From positions 248,001 to 312,000 of the forward strand of contig NZ_BOMV01000001.1 of NCBI RefSeq assembly GCF_016862375.1: a stretch of 64,000 nt of DNA, given 5' to 3'. The stretch is from Paractinoplanes rishiriensis. Lineage in GTDB: Bacteria; Actinomycetota; Actinomycetes; Mycobacteriales; Micromonosporaceae. Of this stretch, positions 46,796 through 54,791 are shown piece after piece (within the stretch, counting starts at the first letter, position 1; the number at the start of each line of letters is the position of its first letter). The translations under genes were made by a program, and so were the position numbers. The notes below the pieces were generated by a model that ran no database searches, had not been told where the DNA came from, and saw only the letters and a program-made list of their open reading frames with translations.

Positions 46796-48055
46796 TCAGG
46801 TAATGGCTGGATCCGTCCTGATCGACGGATGCGTCTCGATCAGCTTCCTGAGAAAGGTGTCCCGACCGGCGGAATTTTTCGCGGCGGCGTCGAGGTAGTC
46901 GGATTTCCTGGCCGTCGGTCTGACGTAGACGGCTGCATCCAGGGTCATTTCCTGCCTGTCGATGTCGTTGAAGGTGCGGGTTTCGGCGCTGGCTTCGACG
47001 GTGCCGACAAACTCTTCCATTTTGCGTGACCAGTCGCGGGCGAGGACGGAGCCGACGTGGCGGTGGTAGAGGATGACGCGTCCGCCGCGGCGGTTGCGGG
47101 CGAACCAGCGTGCGCTGCGGTGGTGGCGGTCGAGGCTGTGCTGGTTGGGTTTGGTGATGGTCGGGTTGCCGAAGCCGGGCAGGGTGCGGTAGGTGGTTGG
47201 CGGCAGGGTGGGTGGTCGCCAGCAGTCGTCGTCGATCCAGTGGGCGATCGAGTCCTTGGTGACTTTGGGCCGGTAGTCGGGTTGGCCGAGACGGCGGCCG
47301 ATTTCGGCGGCGAAGCGGCGTTGCCCGTCGGGGTCGCCGGCGGCTTGTCGGCGCCAGTGCAGTGAGCCGACGAGCGCGGCGATCTTGACGGCTTCGGGGT
47401 AGGTCGCGGCGAACAGTCGTGAGGTGCTGAACGTGGTCTGTTCGGTGCCGGGTGGGATGAGCGCGTCGACTCGGATCCGCCAGGCGTGCCGGGCGTCGAG
47501 GTCCGTGATCGGGTCGGGTTGTTGGTCCCAGCGGTGGCCGCAGATGAGGAAACCGGTGAGGACGGCGTCGTAGGTGGCGGCGGGGCCGAGGCGGTTCAGC
47601 AGGCGCAGGTGGGCGCGTTGCGCGGCGACGATCTCGGGTAGCTGGTCGAGGATCGGGTAGGGCTGGTCGGTCAGGTCGGGTGGACCGATCCAGATGCGAT
47701 GGCGGGTGCAGACGTAGCGGTGATGCGGAAAGAGCTGCCGGACGGTGCCGCCGGGGTGGCGTCCGGTGCAGCGGGGGCATCCGTGTTGGGGTTCGTGGCG
47801 GAAGGCGAGCCAGTCGGGTTCGGGGTGGCGGATCTCGATAAGGGCGCGAGCCAGCCGGGTGTGCGGGATGCCGGTGACGGCGGCGAGCCGGTCGGCGGCG
47901 ATCACCATGGTGGTGCTGGCCGGTTGGCGGGGGCGGCTGACCTGTCGCCAGAGCTCGGAGAATGGGATGCCATGCAGGTTGGCGAGCCTCGCGATGTAGG
48001 AGGTGGCGGTTTCGTGGTGGGCGGGCGCGACCACGATCGGCAAGCGAGCGTGCAT
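46796..48055 (-). CDS. tniQ: TniQ-family transposition target-selection protein
   Basis: A 419-residue TniQ/TnsD-type protein. The N-terminus (HARLPIVVAPAHHETATSYIARLANLHG) is typical, and a zinc ribbon uses Cys93-x2-Cys96 (GCPRC) with Cys116 and His119 (YVCTRH). It links target site recognition to the TniB/TnsC ATPase. Its start overlaps the tniB stop by one base, making it the last gene of the operon. Length is longer than the minimal TniQ of CRISPR-associated transposons, so it may itself bind DNA. Confidence 0.9.
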   Translation of the reverse strand: MHARLPIVVAPAHHETATSYIARLANLHGIPFSELWRQVSRPRQPASTTMVIAADRLAAVTGIPHTRLARALIEIRHPEPDWLAFRHEPQHGCPRCTGRHPGGTVRQLFPHHRYVCTRHRIWIGPPDLTDQPYPILDQLPEIVAAQRAHLRLLNRLGPAATYDAVLTGFLICGHRWDQQPDPITDLDARHAWRIRVDALIPPGTEQTTFSTSRLFAATYPEAVKIAALVGSLHWRRQAAGDPDGQRRFAAEIGRRLGQPDYRPKVTKDSIAHWIDDDCWRPPTLPPTTYRTLPGFGNPTITKPNQHSLDRHHRSARWFARNRRGGRVILYHRHVGSVLARDWSRKMEEFVGTVEASAETRTFNDIDRQEMTLDAAVYVRPTARKSDYLDAAAKNSAGRDTFLRKLIETHPSIRTDPAIT

Positions 48056-49125
48056 CAGGCCGTCGCGGCGGCGGTTTTGGCGGTCGGGCGTTTGCGTTGG
48101 CGAGATGCGGTTGGCCGGGCGGCTCTCTCGGCGGCGAAGTCGACGGGGACCAGGTCGAGCAGGTCGCGGGTGATCTGTTCGGTGCCGTCCTCGATGGCCA
48201 GGATCGCCGCGCCGCGGATGAGCTGGGACAGGCTGCCGATCATGCCGCTGCTGCGGCGGTAGAGATATTCGTCCAGCGCGCCCAGGGAGCCGGAGACGTG
48301 CTGGTGCAGGCGTAGCGTGGCTTCGAGGGTGGCGATCAGGGACCGCCAGGCGGTGCGCTGCTCGATGGTGCCGTAGGCGAACGGGGTGGACACGATCACA
48401 GTGAACCGGCCGGCGATCTGCCGGCCGCGGACCCCGGCGAACAACCCTTCGCCTTCGACGTCGATGCCCGAGTAGACAAACGTGGCCGGCAACCGCTCCG
48501 CGAAATATTTCAGCTGGTCAGACACCTCAGCACCAGCCCGGGTGGCCAGATTCAGGTTGTGAATCTCGTCCACCAGCACCAGCTCGACGGCCGTGTTGGC
48601 GGCGGTCGCGCAGACCGCGTTGACGATGTCGGGCATGTTGGCCCGGGCGGAGAAATCCAGGCCGTAGAAGCGGGCGAACTCGACGGCGAGCATCTTCGCG
48701 GTCGCGGCCGGCGGGACGGTGACGTAGGCGACCGGGAGCCGGTGCTGGCTGCCGGGGTGCCGTCGGCGGACGGCGCGTTCGTGGGTGCGGCCGAGCTGCA
48801 TTAGCGCGGTGGTCTTGCCGGTGCCCGAAGCTCCGGAAAGGATCAGGCCGCGCCTGGCGGAGACCTGCCGCCGGTTGAGCTGGACCAGCAGCCGGCCGGT
48901 GCCGAGCAGTTGCCGGATGGTCGGTGTATGCACCAGCGGCAGTTCGGCGTGGTAATCGCGGCGGGCTTCGTCGTGCGCGGCCCGCTGCCGCTGATCAAGC
49001 GCGAGGAGTTGCTTGGCGGTGAGCATGGTGGGTGGTTCGGGCTGGTAGTCGACGAACCGGCGCCAGCCTTCCTTGGTCGTCGGCGGGTCGTCCGGCGTGA
49101 TCGCATCGTTGGGAACGGCGTTCAT
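48055..49125 (-). CDS. tniB: TniB/TnsC-type AAA+ ATPase
   Basis: A 356-residue AAA+ regulator of transposition starting at MNAVPNDAIT (ATG 49125, overlapping the tnsB stop). Walker A is GASGTGKTT (98-106) and Walker B VELVLVDEIHNLNLATRAGAE; sensor region VYSGIDVEGEGLF follows. The C-terminal basic tail (RPTASRQRKRPTAKT) may contact DNA or the transposase. Couples TniQ target capture to the TnsAB transposase. Confidence 0.92.
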   Translation of the reverse strand: MNAVPNDAITPDDPPTTKEGWRRFVDYQPEPPTMLTAKQLLALDQRQRAAHDEARRDYHAELPLVHTPTIRQLLGTGRLLVQLNRRQVSARRGLILSGASGTGKTTALMQLGRTHERAVRRRHPGSQHRLPVAYVTVPPAATAKMLAVEFARFYGLDFSARANMPDIVNAVCATAANTAVELVLVDEIHNLNLATRAGAEVSDQLKYFAERLPATFVYSGIDVEGEGLFAGVRGRQIAGRFTVIVSTPFAYGTIEQRTAWRSLIATLEATLRLHQHVSGSLGALDEYLYRRSSGMIGSLSQLIRGAAILAIEDGTEQITRDLLDLVPVDFAAERAARPTASRQRKRPTAKTAAATA

Positions 49126-51119
49126 ATCCACCTTTCTGCCTCGGCGTCGGCGTCGAAGATCCCGAAGGGGATGACTTCGGCGTCCGGCTCGGTGACCTCC
49201 TCGGCGACCGGACCGGGGTCGGGCTCGGGCAGCGGCGGCCGGTGGGCGGCCTGGCTGGCCCGTGTGCGGGCGGTGATCCGGGCGCCGGCCTTGTCCGGCC
49301 CGTGTTCGGCGCGGGTGAGCAGTTCGTCGAGGACTCGGGCGATTTCGGCCTCGGTCGCTCCGGCGCCGGCCAGACGGCGGGCGTGGCGCCAGGTGAAGTC
49401 GGCGAACGGCGCGGACACCATCGGCAGGTAGATCCACGGGACGGTGATCCAGCCGTCCCGAGTGCGCAGGTGGACCTGGGAGACGTCGTAGGGATCGACG
49501 TGCACCTCCCAGCGGTTGCCTTTGGCAACGATCCCGGAGCGATCATTCCGGTAGGGGCCGAGCGCGGCGTCGTTGTAGGTGCGGTTGTTGATCGTGATGC
49601 CCGCGTCGGTGATCCGCCGCCACTCCACCGGCAGTAGCTCCAGATAGTCCTCGCCGGACAGGGTCAGCGGCAGATAGCCGGCCGCGGCGACCAGCGCGGC
49701 GTACTTCTCATTCGGCGTCAGCACCCGCCGGGGCTGATACGGATCCCGCAAATCGTCGTGCGGTCGGTGCTGCCAGCAGATCAGCCACTCGTCGAGCAGG
49801 TCCTGCAACTCGCCGATGGTCCACTCCCCGGTCACGTCACGGCCGCGCATGGTCGGGTTCCCGCCGGTGTAACCGGCGACGTGCTGCGCGAACAAGGTCT
49901 TTACTGAGGCGTTGGTGGCCTCGACGACACCCTTGTCCGTCGGGGTTCCCGGCCGGCAAGCTTGCACCGAGATGCCGAGCCGGTCGCAGGCCCGAATGAA
50001 GGTCTCCGACACGAAGACCCGGCCGTGGTCGATGACGATCTGGTCCGGGACGATGACCGGCCGGGCCGCGGCCTCCCGCATCCGGGTGTCGATGTCGACC
50101 AGCCGTGCATAAGGCATCCGCGACGCGGACAGCCGCAGCGCATCGGCCCACCCCGGCCGCATCGGCTCCGGGACGAGCATCTTGGCCAGCAGCAACGCGG
50201 CGTCGACGGCCTTAGTGCCGACCGGGCGCAGCACCCCGGCGCAGATCGTGCGCGTGGCGACATCGACGGCGATCGTCATATCCGCGCGGACTGGGAGGCC
50301 GTCGTCGAGGATCACCATCACGTCGATCGGGGTGGAGTCGATCTGGACCTGCTCACCCGGCCGGGACGCGAACGTCGGCGTGAACACGCCGGACGGCCGG
50401 TTGGCCATCTGCCGGCGCGTCACCGCGGAGCCGAAGGTGTGCTTGCCCTGCGACAGCCGGTCCACCAGCTCGTAGAACGCGGTCCGTCCCGGCAGCGGCA
50501 CGACTCCGGGCCCGTGGATCTGCTCGACCCGCTTGACCACCCGGCGGATCAACCGCGACCGGGTGCCGGTCGACGCGTCCGTCTGCTCGGCGATGATCTC
50601 CCGAGCCGCCTCGACCAGCCGGGCGTCGGCGCGGCCGGTTCCGTCGAACGCTCGCGCCGCGCGCTGGTCGACCAGGCCCCACAGCCCTTGCGTGGCGTAG
50701 CGGGCTCGCCGGCCCTGGATGTTGCGGACGCTGATGCCCAGCTCAGCGGCCTTCGTCGCGTCCCGCTCGTTGAGCGTGGTCAGGGCCGGGTCGTATTCGG
50801 GCTTCGGTGTTGTGCCTTCTGGTGCCCCTGTTGGCAGGCCGGTCTCGACCTCCACGACGTGATGTTCCCACCGCTTTGCGGCGGCGAGCACGTCCTCGGG
50901 CAACGCGTCCAACAGCCCGAACTGGTCGATCAAGGGTGCGGGCGCCGCGTCGAGGACCGCGAAGTCCGGCGAGGCGATCAAGTGTCCCGCCAGCACGAGT
51001 TGTTCGGCGCCGGAGCCGGACCGCAACCGGACCGCCGTGCCGGACAGGCCCACCACCTGGTGCTCGTCATTGTCGAAACTCACCCGGTCTCCCGGGCGCA
51101 GTACCGGCCAGCCCGCCAT
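49122..51119 (-). CDS. tnsB: TnsB/TniA-like DDE transposase (Mu-type C-terminal domain)
   Basis: A 665-residue retroviral-integrase-superfamily transposase. N-terminal helix-turn-helix regions precede the catalytic core with Asp261 (VQIDSTPIDV), Asp364 (IVIDHGRVFVSE) and Glu400 (TPTDKGVVEATNASV), a complete DDE triad. The Mu-transposase C-terminal beta barrel (GITINNRTYNDAALGPYRND ... WEVHVDPYDVSQVHLRT) follows. Overlaps both neighbours by one to four bases, as expected for a co-translated Tn7-type operon. Confidence 0.95.
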   Translation of the reverse strand: MAGWPVLRPGDRVSFDNDEHQVVGLSGTAVRLRSGSGAEQLVLAGHLIASPDFAVLDAAPAPLIDQFGLLDALPEDVLAAAKRWEHHVVEVETGLPTGAPEGTTPKPEYDPALTTLNERDATKAAELGISVRNIQGRRARYATQGLWGLVDQRAARAFDGTGRADARLVEAAREIIAEQTDASTGTRSRLIRRVVKRVEQIHGPGVVPLPGRTAFYELVDRLSQGKHTFGSAVTRRQMANRPSGVFTPTFASRPGEQVQIDSTPIDVMVILDDGLPVRADMTIAVDVATRTICAGVLRPVGTKAVDAALLLAKMLVPEPMRPGWADALRLSASRMPYARLVDIDTRMREAAARPVIVPDQIVIDHGRVFVSETFIRACDRLGISVQACRPGTPTDKGVVEATNASVKTLFAQHVAGYTGGNPTMRGRDVTGEWTIGELQDLLDEWLICWQHRPHDDLRDPYQPRRVLTPNEKYAALVAAAGYLPLTLSGEDYLELLPVEWRRITDAGITINNRTYNDAALGPYRNDRSGIVAKGNRWEVHVDPYDVSQVHLRTRDGWITVPWIYLPMVSAPFADFTWRHARRLAGAGATEAEIARVLDELLTRAEHGPDKAGARITARTRASQAAHRPPLPEPDPGPVAEEVTEPDAEVIPFGIFDADAEAERWI

Positions 51120-51889
51120 CAGCCGGTCACCTCCTCGGTCATCACGACCGTGTCTGGGTGCAGCGGCATGGACAGGTCAGCACGTAATTCATGTCGCCAG
51201 AGCAGGTGGAACAGCACCGGAAGCACCGAGATCGGGTCACCTGCTGCCTCTGCCCCGGCCATCAGGCCGCCGGGCTGGTTGAACACCTGACGCAACACGG
51301 CTGCGACGGCCGGAAGGTCGTGTCGCGGATGCCGGTAGCCGGAAAGCCAGCGGATATTGCGGGTGCTGGTCGGCTCCGGCGCCCCAGACACGCGGTATCC
51401 CCAGCCGAGTTGCTCACAGGCCAGACGGGTGGCAGCGAACGCTGCCGCGTCTCGCGGCATGATCCGCTCGGCCGGCCGGCAGTCGACCACGACAGCGCCG
51501 CCGGCGGCGAGCCGAGCGAAGTAGTCCGGTGCGTGCGACCGGACCTTGCCCTGATCGTTGGTCCAGAAGAGCCAGAACGGCTGGGACGCCACCGCGACCA
51601 CGGCCGGATCGAAATCCAGCAGCATCAGGTGATCGCGTTCCAGCCACGACTCGTAGCCGACATGGCAGCCCATCGTCGCGGTCCACCAACGCCCCGGCAT
51701 GTGCTTCTGCCCCTTGTACTGGGGAAACCGTCGCGCTGGCCGGCTCCACTCGAACCGGGTCTGTCCAGCATCGCGCAATGCGATCCGGCGATCGGTGCCG
51801 TCCTCGGCGATATAGCCCACCTCGAACCCGCCCTCGGGGCCGCCTACTGCGCCGCCGGGAAGCAACCGCAACCCGCCCGGCTCAGCCAT
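51119..51889 (-). CDS. tnsA: TnsA-like transposase endonuclease subunit
   Basis: A 256-residue restriction-endonuclease-fold protein that would cut the non-transferred strand. Start is the ATG at 51889, which overlaps the relaxase stop by eight bases; upstream extension is the other frame. Catalytic elements are Glu80 (GYESWLERD), Asp122 (HAPDYFARL) and VVVDCRPAERI, where the usual Lys of the D-x-K is Arg138. This variant is typical of an actinobacterial TnsA-like branch. Presence of TnsA implies cut-and-paste movement. Confidence 0.85.
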   Translation of the reverse strand: MAEPGGLRLLPGGAVGGPEGGFEVGYIAEDGTDRRIALRDAGQTRFEWSRPARRFPQYKGQKHMPGRWWTATMGCHVGYESWLERDHLMLLDFDPAVVAVASQPFWLFWTNDQGKVRSHAPDYFARLAAGGAVVVDCRPAERIMPRDAAAFAATRLACEQLGWGYRVSGAPEPTSTRNIRWLSGYRHPRHDLPAVAAVLRQVFNQPGGLMAGAEAAGDPISVLPVLFHLLWRHELRADLSMPLHPDTVVMTEEVTG

Positions 51890-52439
51890 GCCCGGTCCCA
51901 GCAGGAGTTCGTGCGGGGCCACCCGCCCGCAGGCCAAGCCGGCTCTCGATCGCGCGGGCCGCTGTCTGGCTGCGGCGAAAGTCGTAGCGTATCCAGCGGT
52001 TCCGGCCGTCCTGGCGTACCAGGGTCACCACCAAGTGCACGTGGTCGGCGGCGTGGCGGACTGCGACCCAGCGGACAGCAGCCGGATCCCCCACCGGAGC
52101 CAGCCCGACACCGTCCAGGAAGTCGGCCGCGACCTGCCCCCACTGCGCATCCGTCAACACCGGATCCTCGGCGTGGTTGTGCAGCGAGCAATGCCACACC
52201 GGCTTGCGCGGCGGATTGTTGCCGGCAAGGACGGGCTGCTCCAGCAGGCCAGCCAGCTGCGCGACCGACCACACGCCGTTGCTTTTCTGCGGCTGGAGGT
52301 CACATATACCTCGTACCGTTGCTGCCTCCCACGCCCCGACCAGCCGTTGATCGTGGTGCTCGCCGTCGTCACCAGGCCCGAACAGGTAACGCAGCGCGTC
52401 ACCGACGTTCGCGCTGCGAGGCCGCACGCGGGGGATCAC
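51882..52439 (-). CDS. Minimal relaxase (MobA/HUH domain only)
   Basis: A 185-residue mobilisation nuclease. N-terminal YLFGPGDDGEHHDQRLVGAW and the HUH metal motif HAADHVHLVVTLV are those of actinobacterial MOB relaxases, but these are normally over 450 residues. The protein ends soon after the HUH domain, where the tnsA start overlaps. GTG start overlaps the MobC-like stop by four bases. Could be a truncated relic, or a compact relaxase serving the mobile element. Confidence 0.82.
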   Translation of the reverse strand: MIPRVRPRSANVGDALRYLFGPGDDGEHHDQRLVGAWEAATVRGICDLQPQKSNGVWSVAQLAGLLEQPVLAGNNPPRKPVWHCSLHNHAEDPVLTDAQWGQVAADFLDGVGLAPVGDPAAVRWVAVRHAADHVHLVVTLVRQDGRNRWIRYDFRRSQTAARAIESRLGLRAGGPARTPAGTGHG

Positions 52440-52846
52440 GATGATGCCCGTTTCAACAGCGCGTGCAGCCGCTCAGCGATCGCGTCAAGGCGCCCGACCA
52501 GCACCACGCCGGCACCGCCCAAGCCCAGGTCCTGCCCGCCGGGCGGCACCTGCACCGCTTGGATCAGGGCCGACCGGGCGGCGAACACCTCACGCTGAAC
52601 CGCCGCCAGCTCCGCCCGCGTCGCACCAGCACTGCTATCGGCCACGACGGCCCTGGCCGCCGAGACCGCTGCGACCCCGGCGTACGCGGTCGGTTTCAAC
52701 CCGGCACGCGCGGCAGCCGCCCTGATGTCGTTCCACTCTTCGCTCGTCAACCGCACGTGCACCCGGTACGGCCGACCAGACGTACGCGGCCGGTTCCGGG
52801 CGACCGGCCGCACCGCTTCCACATCCATCGACGAATCGACAGTCAT
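52436..52846 (-). CDS. MobC-like relaxosome accessory protein
   Basis: A 136-residue protein. Basic N-terminus (RNRPRTSGRPYRVHVRLTSEEW) and SEEWNDIRAAAARAGLKPTAYAGVAAVSA form a ribbon-helix-helix-like DNA-binding segment, with a C-terminal helical part (VLVGRLDAIAERLHALLKRA). Order MobC then relaxase, with a four-base overlap, is standard for mobilisation modules. Would bind a nearby origin of transfer, possibly the repeats immediately upstream. Confidence 0.78.
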   Translation of the reverse strand: MTVDSSMDVEAVRPVARNRPRTSGRPYRVHVRLTSEEWNDIRAAAARAGLKPTAYAGVAAVSAARAVVADSSAGATRAELAAVQREVFAARSALIQAVQVPPGGQDLGLGGAGVVLVGRLDAIAERLHALLKRASS

Positions 52847-52910
52847 GCCACGGCATCTTCCGCTTCATCGACGCCGATCATGCGCTACCAACTCGGCACG
52901 TAAGAGTGAA

Positions 52911-52983
52911 CTCGCAAGGTAACCCGGACGGCTCGCAAGATCACTCGCAAGGTAACCCGGACACTCGCAAGGTTCGCGCGGAC
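52911..52983. repeat. Four CTCGCAAG repeats upstream of mobC
   Basis: Copies start at 52911, 52932, 52944 and 52964; the first and third are identical over CTCGCAAGGTAACCCGGAC. Spacing is 21, 12 and 20 bases, close to two helical turns. Candidates are transposase-binding sites at one end of the Tn7-like element, an origin-of-transfer/MobC operator array, or iterons. The similar TCTTGCG words in inverse orientation at 46651 support the transposon-end reading weakly. Confidence 0.75.
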
Positions 52984-53010
52984 GGGACACTGGCGAGTGA
53001 GCCTCCGAGG

Positions 53011-53040
53011 TTGGGGAATGTCGTACCCGTCGATTAGAAT
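53011..53040 (+). promoter_or_regulatory. Promoter, possibly DNA-damage (PafBC-type) responsive
   Basis: TTGGGG at 53011 and TAGAAT at 53035 are separated by 18 bases, a good sigma-70-like arrangement. The inner sequence ATGTCGTAC-N8-TAGAAT also partly matches the LexA-independent mycobacterial recA promoter motif TTGTCRGTG-N8-TANNNT (the TGTCG, spacing and TANNNT fit; GTG is TAC). Located 40 bases before the start of the 226-residue hypothetical gene. Confidence 0.5.
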
Positions 53041-53080
53041 GTGTGTACTAAAAAGGCCCGTGACCTGCGAGGAGATCAAC

Positions 53081-53761
53081 GTGAACGCGCCTGTTTTGTC
53101 CACTGTGCCGGTTTCCAACTCGCCCGTGCCCGTGATCCCGCCGTATGCGACCATGCTCGGCTTCACCCGCTACGTGACCCGCACCGGCCCGGCCAAGGCG
53201 ACGTTCGTCGGTGGCCTGCGCCGCGCCCGTGAGCGCCGGTCCGGTTTCAACCCCCATGGCCAGCTGGTCAAGGCACTGAAGGCCGACATCGCCTTCCGCA
53301 CCGGCGGGAGCTACCTGGCCTCGGTGACCGATCTGGTCAAGGATCGCTGGAAGCCGCTTTACGACGCCGTCAGCGCCGGCGCCCTGACCTACCTGGCCTC
53401 CCTCGGCGATCCCGACCAGCTCAGCCTCGCCCAGACCCACGACGCGCTGGTCACCGTGGGCCCGCTCGCCTTGAAGATCAACCCCCACTTCGGACTGCGG
53501 TACGAGGATGGCCGTCGCGAAGCCGTGCGGTTGCACTTCGACGAGGCCCCGCCGACCCCCGAGGCCGTCACCGCCACGCTCCACCTGATGGCCGCCCACA
53601 TCGACCAGATCCTGCCCAACGCCACCCCGGTCCTGGTCGACCTGCGCCGGGGCACCACACACCAGATAGATCCGTCCGTCAAACCCGCCGACATCGAGGC
53701 CTGGCTCGCGGGCGAGGCAGCCGCCTTCACCGCGATGTGGGCCACCACCGCAACCGCCTGA
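53081..53761 (+). CDS. Hypothetical protein of the accessory island
   Basis: A 226-residue protein from the GTG at 53081, which has GGAG six bases upstream; the ATG-like start at 52997 lies within the promoter. Sequence is soluble, mixed alpha/beta: YVTRTGPAKATFVGGLRRARERR is basic and could contact nucleic acid, FGLRYEDGRREAVRLHFDEA and VLVDLRRGTTHQIDPSVKPAD are beta-rich. No family recognised. Lone gene with its own promoter next to the mobilisation module. Confidence 0.7.
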   Translation: MNAPVLSTVPVSNSPVPVIPPYATMLGFTRYVTRTGPAKATFVGGLRRARERRSGFNPHGQLVKALKADIAFRTGGSYLASVTDLVKDRWKPLYDAVSAGALTYLASLGDPDQLSLAQTHDALVTVGPLALKINPHFGLRYEDGRREAVRLHFDEAPPTPEAVTATLHLMAAHIDQILPNATPVLVDLRRGTTHQIDPSVKPADIEAWLAGEAAAFTAMWATTATA

Positions 53762-53850
53762 CCGTGATCGCCACCTGACCGCGATCGCCACCTGACCCGC
53801 GGCCGCCCCGGTCCGCCGCCCGCGTCACCCCGGGGCGGCCGCGCCTACCC

Positions 53851-53950
53851 CTTGCACCACCGCCCGGCACCCTGCACCGCCGCCCGGCACCCTGCACCAC
53901 CGCCCGGCACCCTGCACCACCGTCCGGCACCCTGCACCACCGTCCGGCAG
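53851..53950. repeat. Five tandem copies of a 20-bp unit
   Basis: Units of CCTGCACCACCGCCCGGCAC with one or two substitutions each are repeated head to tail five times directly downstream of the hypothetical gene. A second small duplication (17-bp CTGACCGTGATCGCCAC repeat) lies at 53759-53795. There are no spacers, so this is a minisatellite, not CRISPR. Confidence 0.9.
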
Positions 53951-54038
53951 GCAGATCCGCTGCCCAGCGGCCTGCACCGCCGCCCCGGCGGGCCGGACCG
54001 CCGGGTAGCTGCCGTGGTCGGGCCGCACCAGCGGCGGG

Positions 54039-54710
54039 TCAGGGTGCCGGGTTCACGCCATGATCGGCTGGGGTGGGCGGCGAGAAGCCCAACTGACGGG
54101 CGCTCTCGTGTTGGTGGGCCAGCATGCGCAGGGCGCTGAACAGGGCTTCGCCCAGGACCGTGCCCAGCACCACCAGCTCCATCTGGGCGGCGGGGTCGGG
54201 GCGGGCCAGGACCGAGCGCACCTCCATGGCCGCCACCTGCACGGCTGCGTCCGCGTACCCCTCAAGGTTGTGAAAGAACTCGGCGACACCCAGGCGGTCG
54301 CCGGCGGAGAGAGCGTCGGCGACCAGGTCGATCACGTCGGAGTCGGGGTGCACCAGCCAGCCTCGGGCCTCGACCAGGGCAACGACGCGCTCGCGGGCGG
54401 CCGGCCACTCGGGAGACTCGCGGCCGGGGCGGTGGCGGGGGGCGATCGCGTACTGGGCTTCGCCGAGCAGGTCGAGCGGGTCCCTGCCGTCCGCGGACAG
54501 GGCGTCGATCACCTCGCGCGCGCCGGCCACCGACACCCGGCCCACGTCGATCAGGGCGCGGATCAGCTTCAGGCGGCGTACGTGCTCCTCGGTGTAGTCG
54601 GCCTGGTTTGCGGCGGTCGCGACACCCGGCGCCAGCAGGCCCTCGCGCAGGTAGTACTTGATCGTCGGGATCGGCACCCCGCTGCGCCGGCTCAGTTCTC
54701 CCACTCGCAC
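54039..54710 (-). CDS. MerR-family transcriptional regulator
   Basis: A 223-residue regulator from the GTG at 54710. The winged-helix MerR domain is at the N-terminus (RVGELSRRSGVPIPTIKYYLREGLL ... YTEEHVRRLKLIRALIDVG), and a helical effector domain follows with no cysteine cluster for metals, so a small organic ligand is likelier. It diverges from the DUF4188 gene; inverted repeats between them are probable operators. Confidence 0.88.
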   Translation of the reverse strand: MRVGELSRRSGVPIPTIKYYLREGLLAPGVATAANQADYTEEHVRRLKLIRALIDVGRVSVAGAREVIDALSADGRDPLDLLGEAQYAIAPRHRPGRESPEWPAARERVVALVEARGWLVHPDSDVIDLVADALSAGDRLGVAEFFHNLEGYADAAVQVAAMEVRSVLARPDPAAQMELVVLGTVLGEALFSALRMLAHQHESARQLGFSPPTPADHGVNPAP

Positions 54711-54734
54711 CTTGCGATCACCGCCCTTCCGATG

Positions 54735-54772
54735 GATAGTGTAACTATCTGAAGCGGATAGCACCGCTATCC
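54735..54772. promoter_or_regulatory. Two inverted repeats in the MerR/DUF4188 divergent promoter region
   Basis: GATAGTGTAACTATC (54735-54749) and GGATAGCACCGCTATCC (54756-54772) are adjacent dyads sharing the half-site GATAG, 21-23 bases between centres. The arrangement fits a MerR-type operator between two divergent genes; binding by the encoded MerR is inferred. Confidence 0.7.
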
Positions 54773-54791
54773 AAACCGTAGGAGGGTTCCG

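Noticed and set aside
46796..52846. CRISPR-associated transposon
   Set aside because: No Cas12k or Cascade genes and no array are present in the window; TniQ is also longer than the CAST form.
53851..53950. Possible CRISPR array
   Set aside because: Repeats are directly contiguous without spacers, and no cas genes are present.
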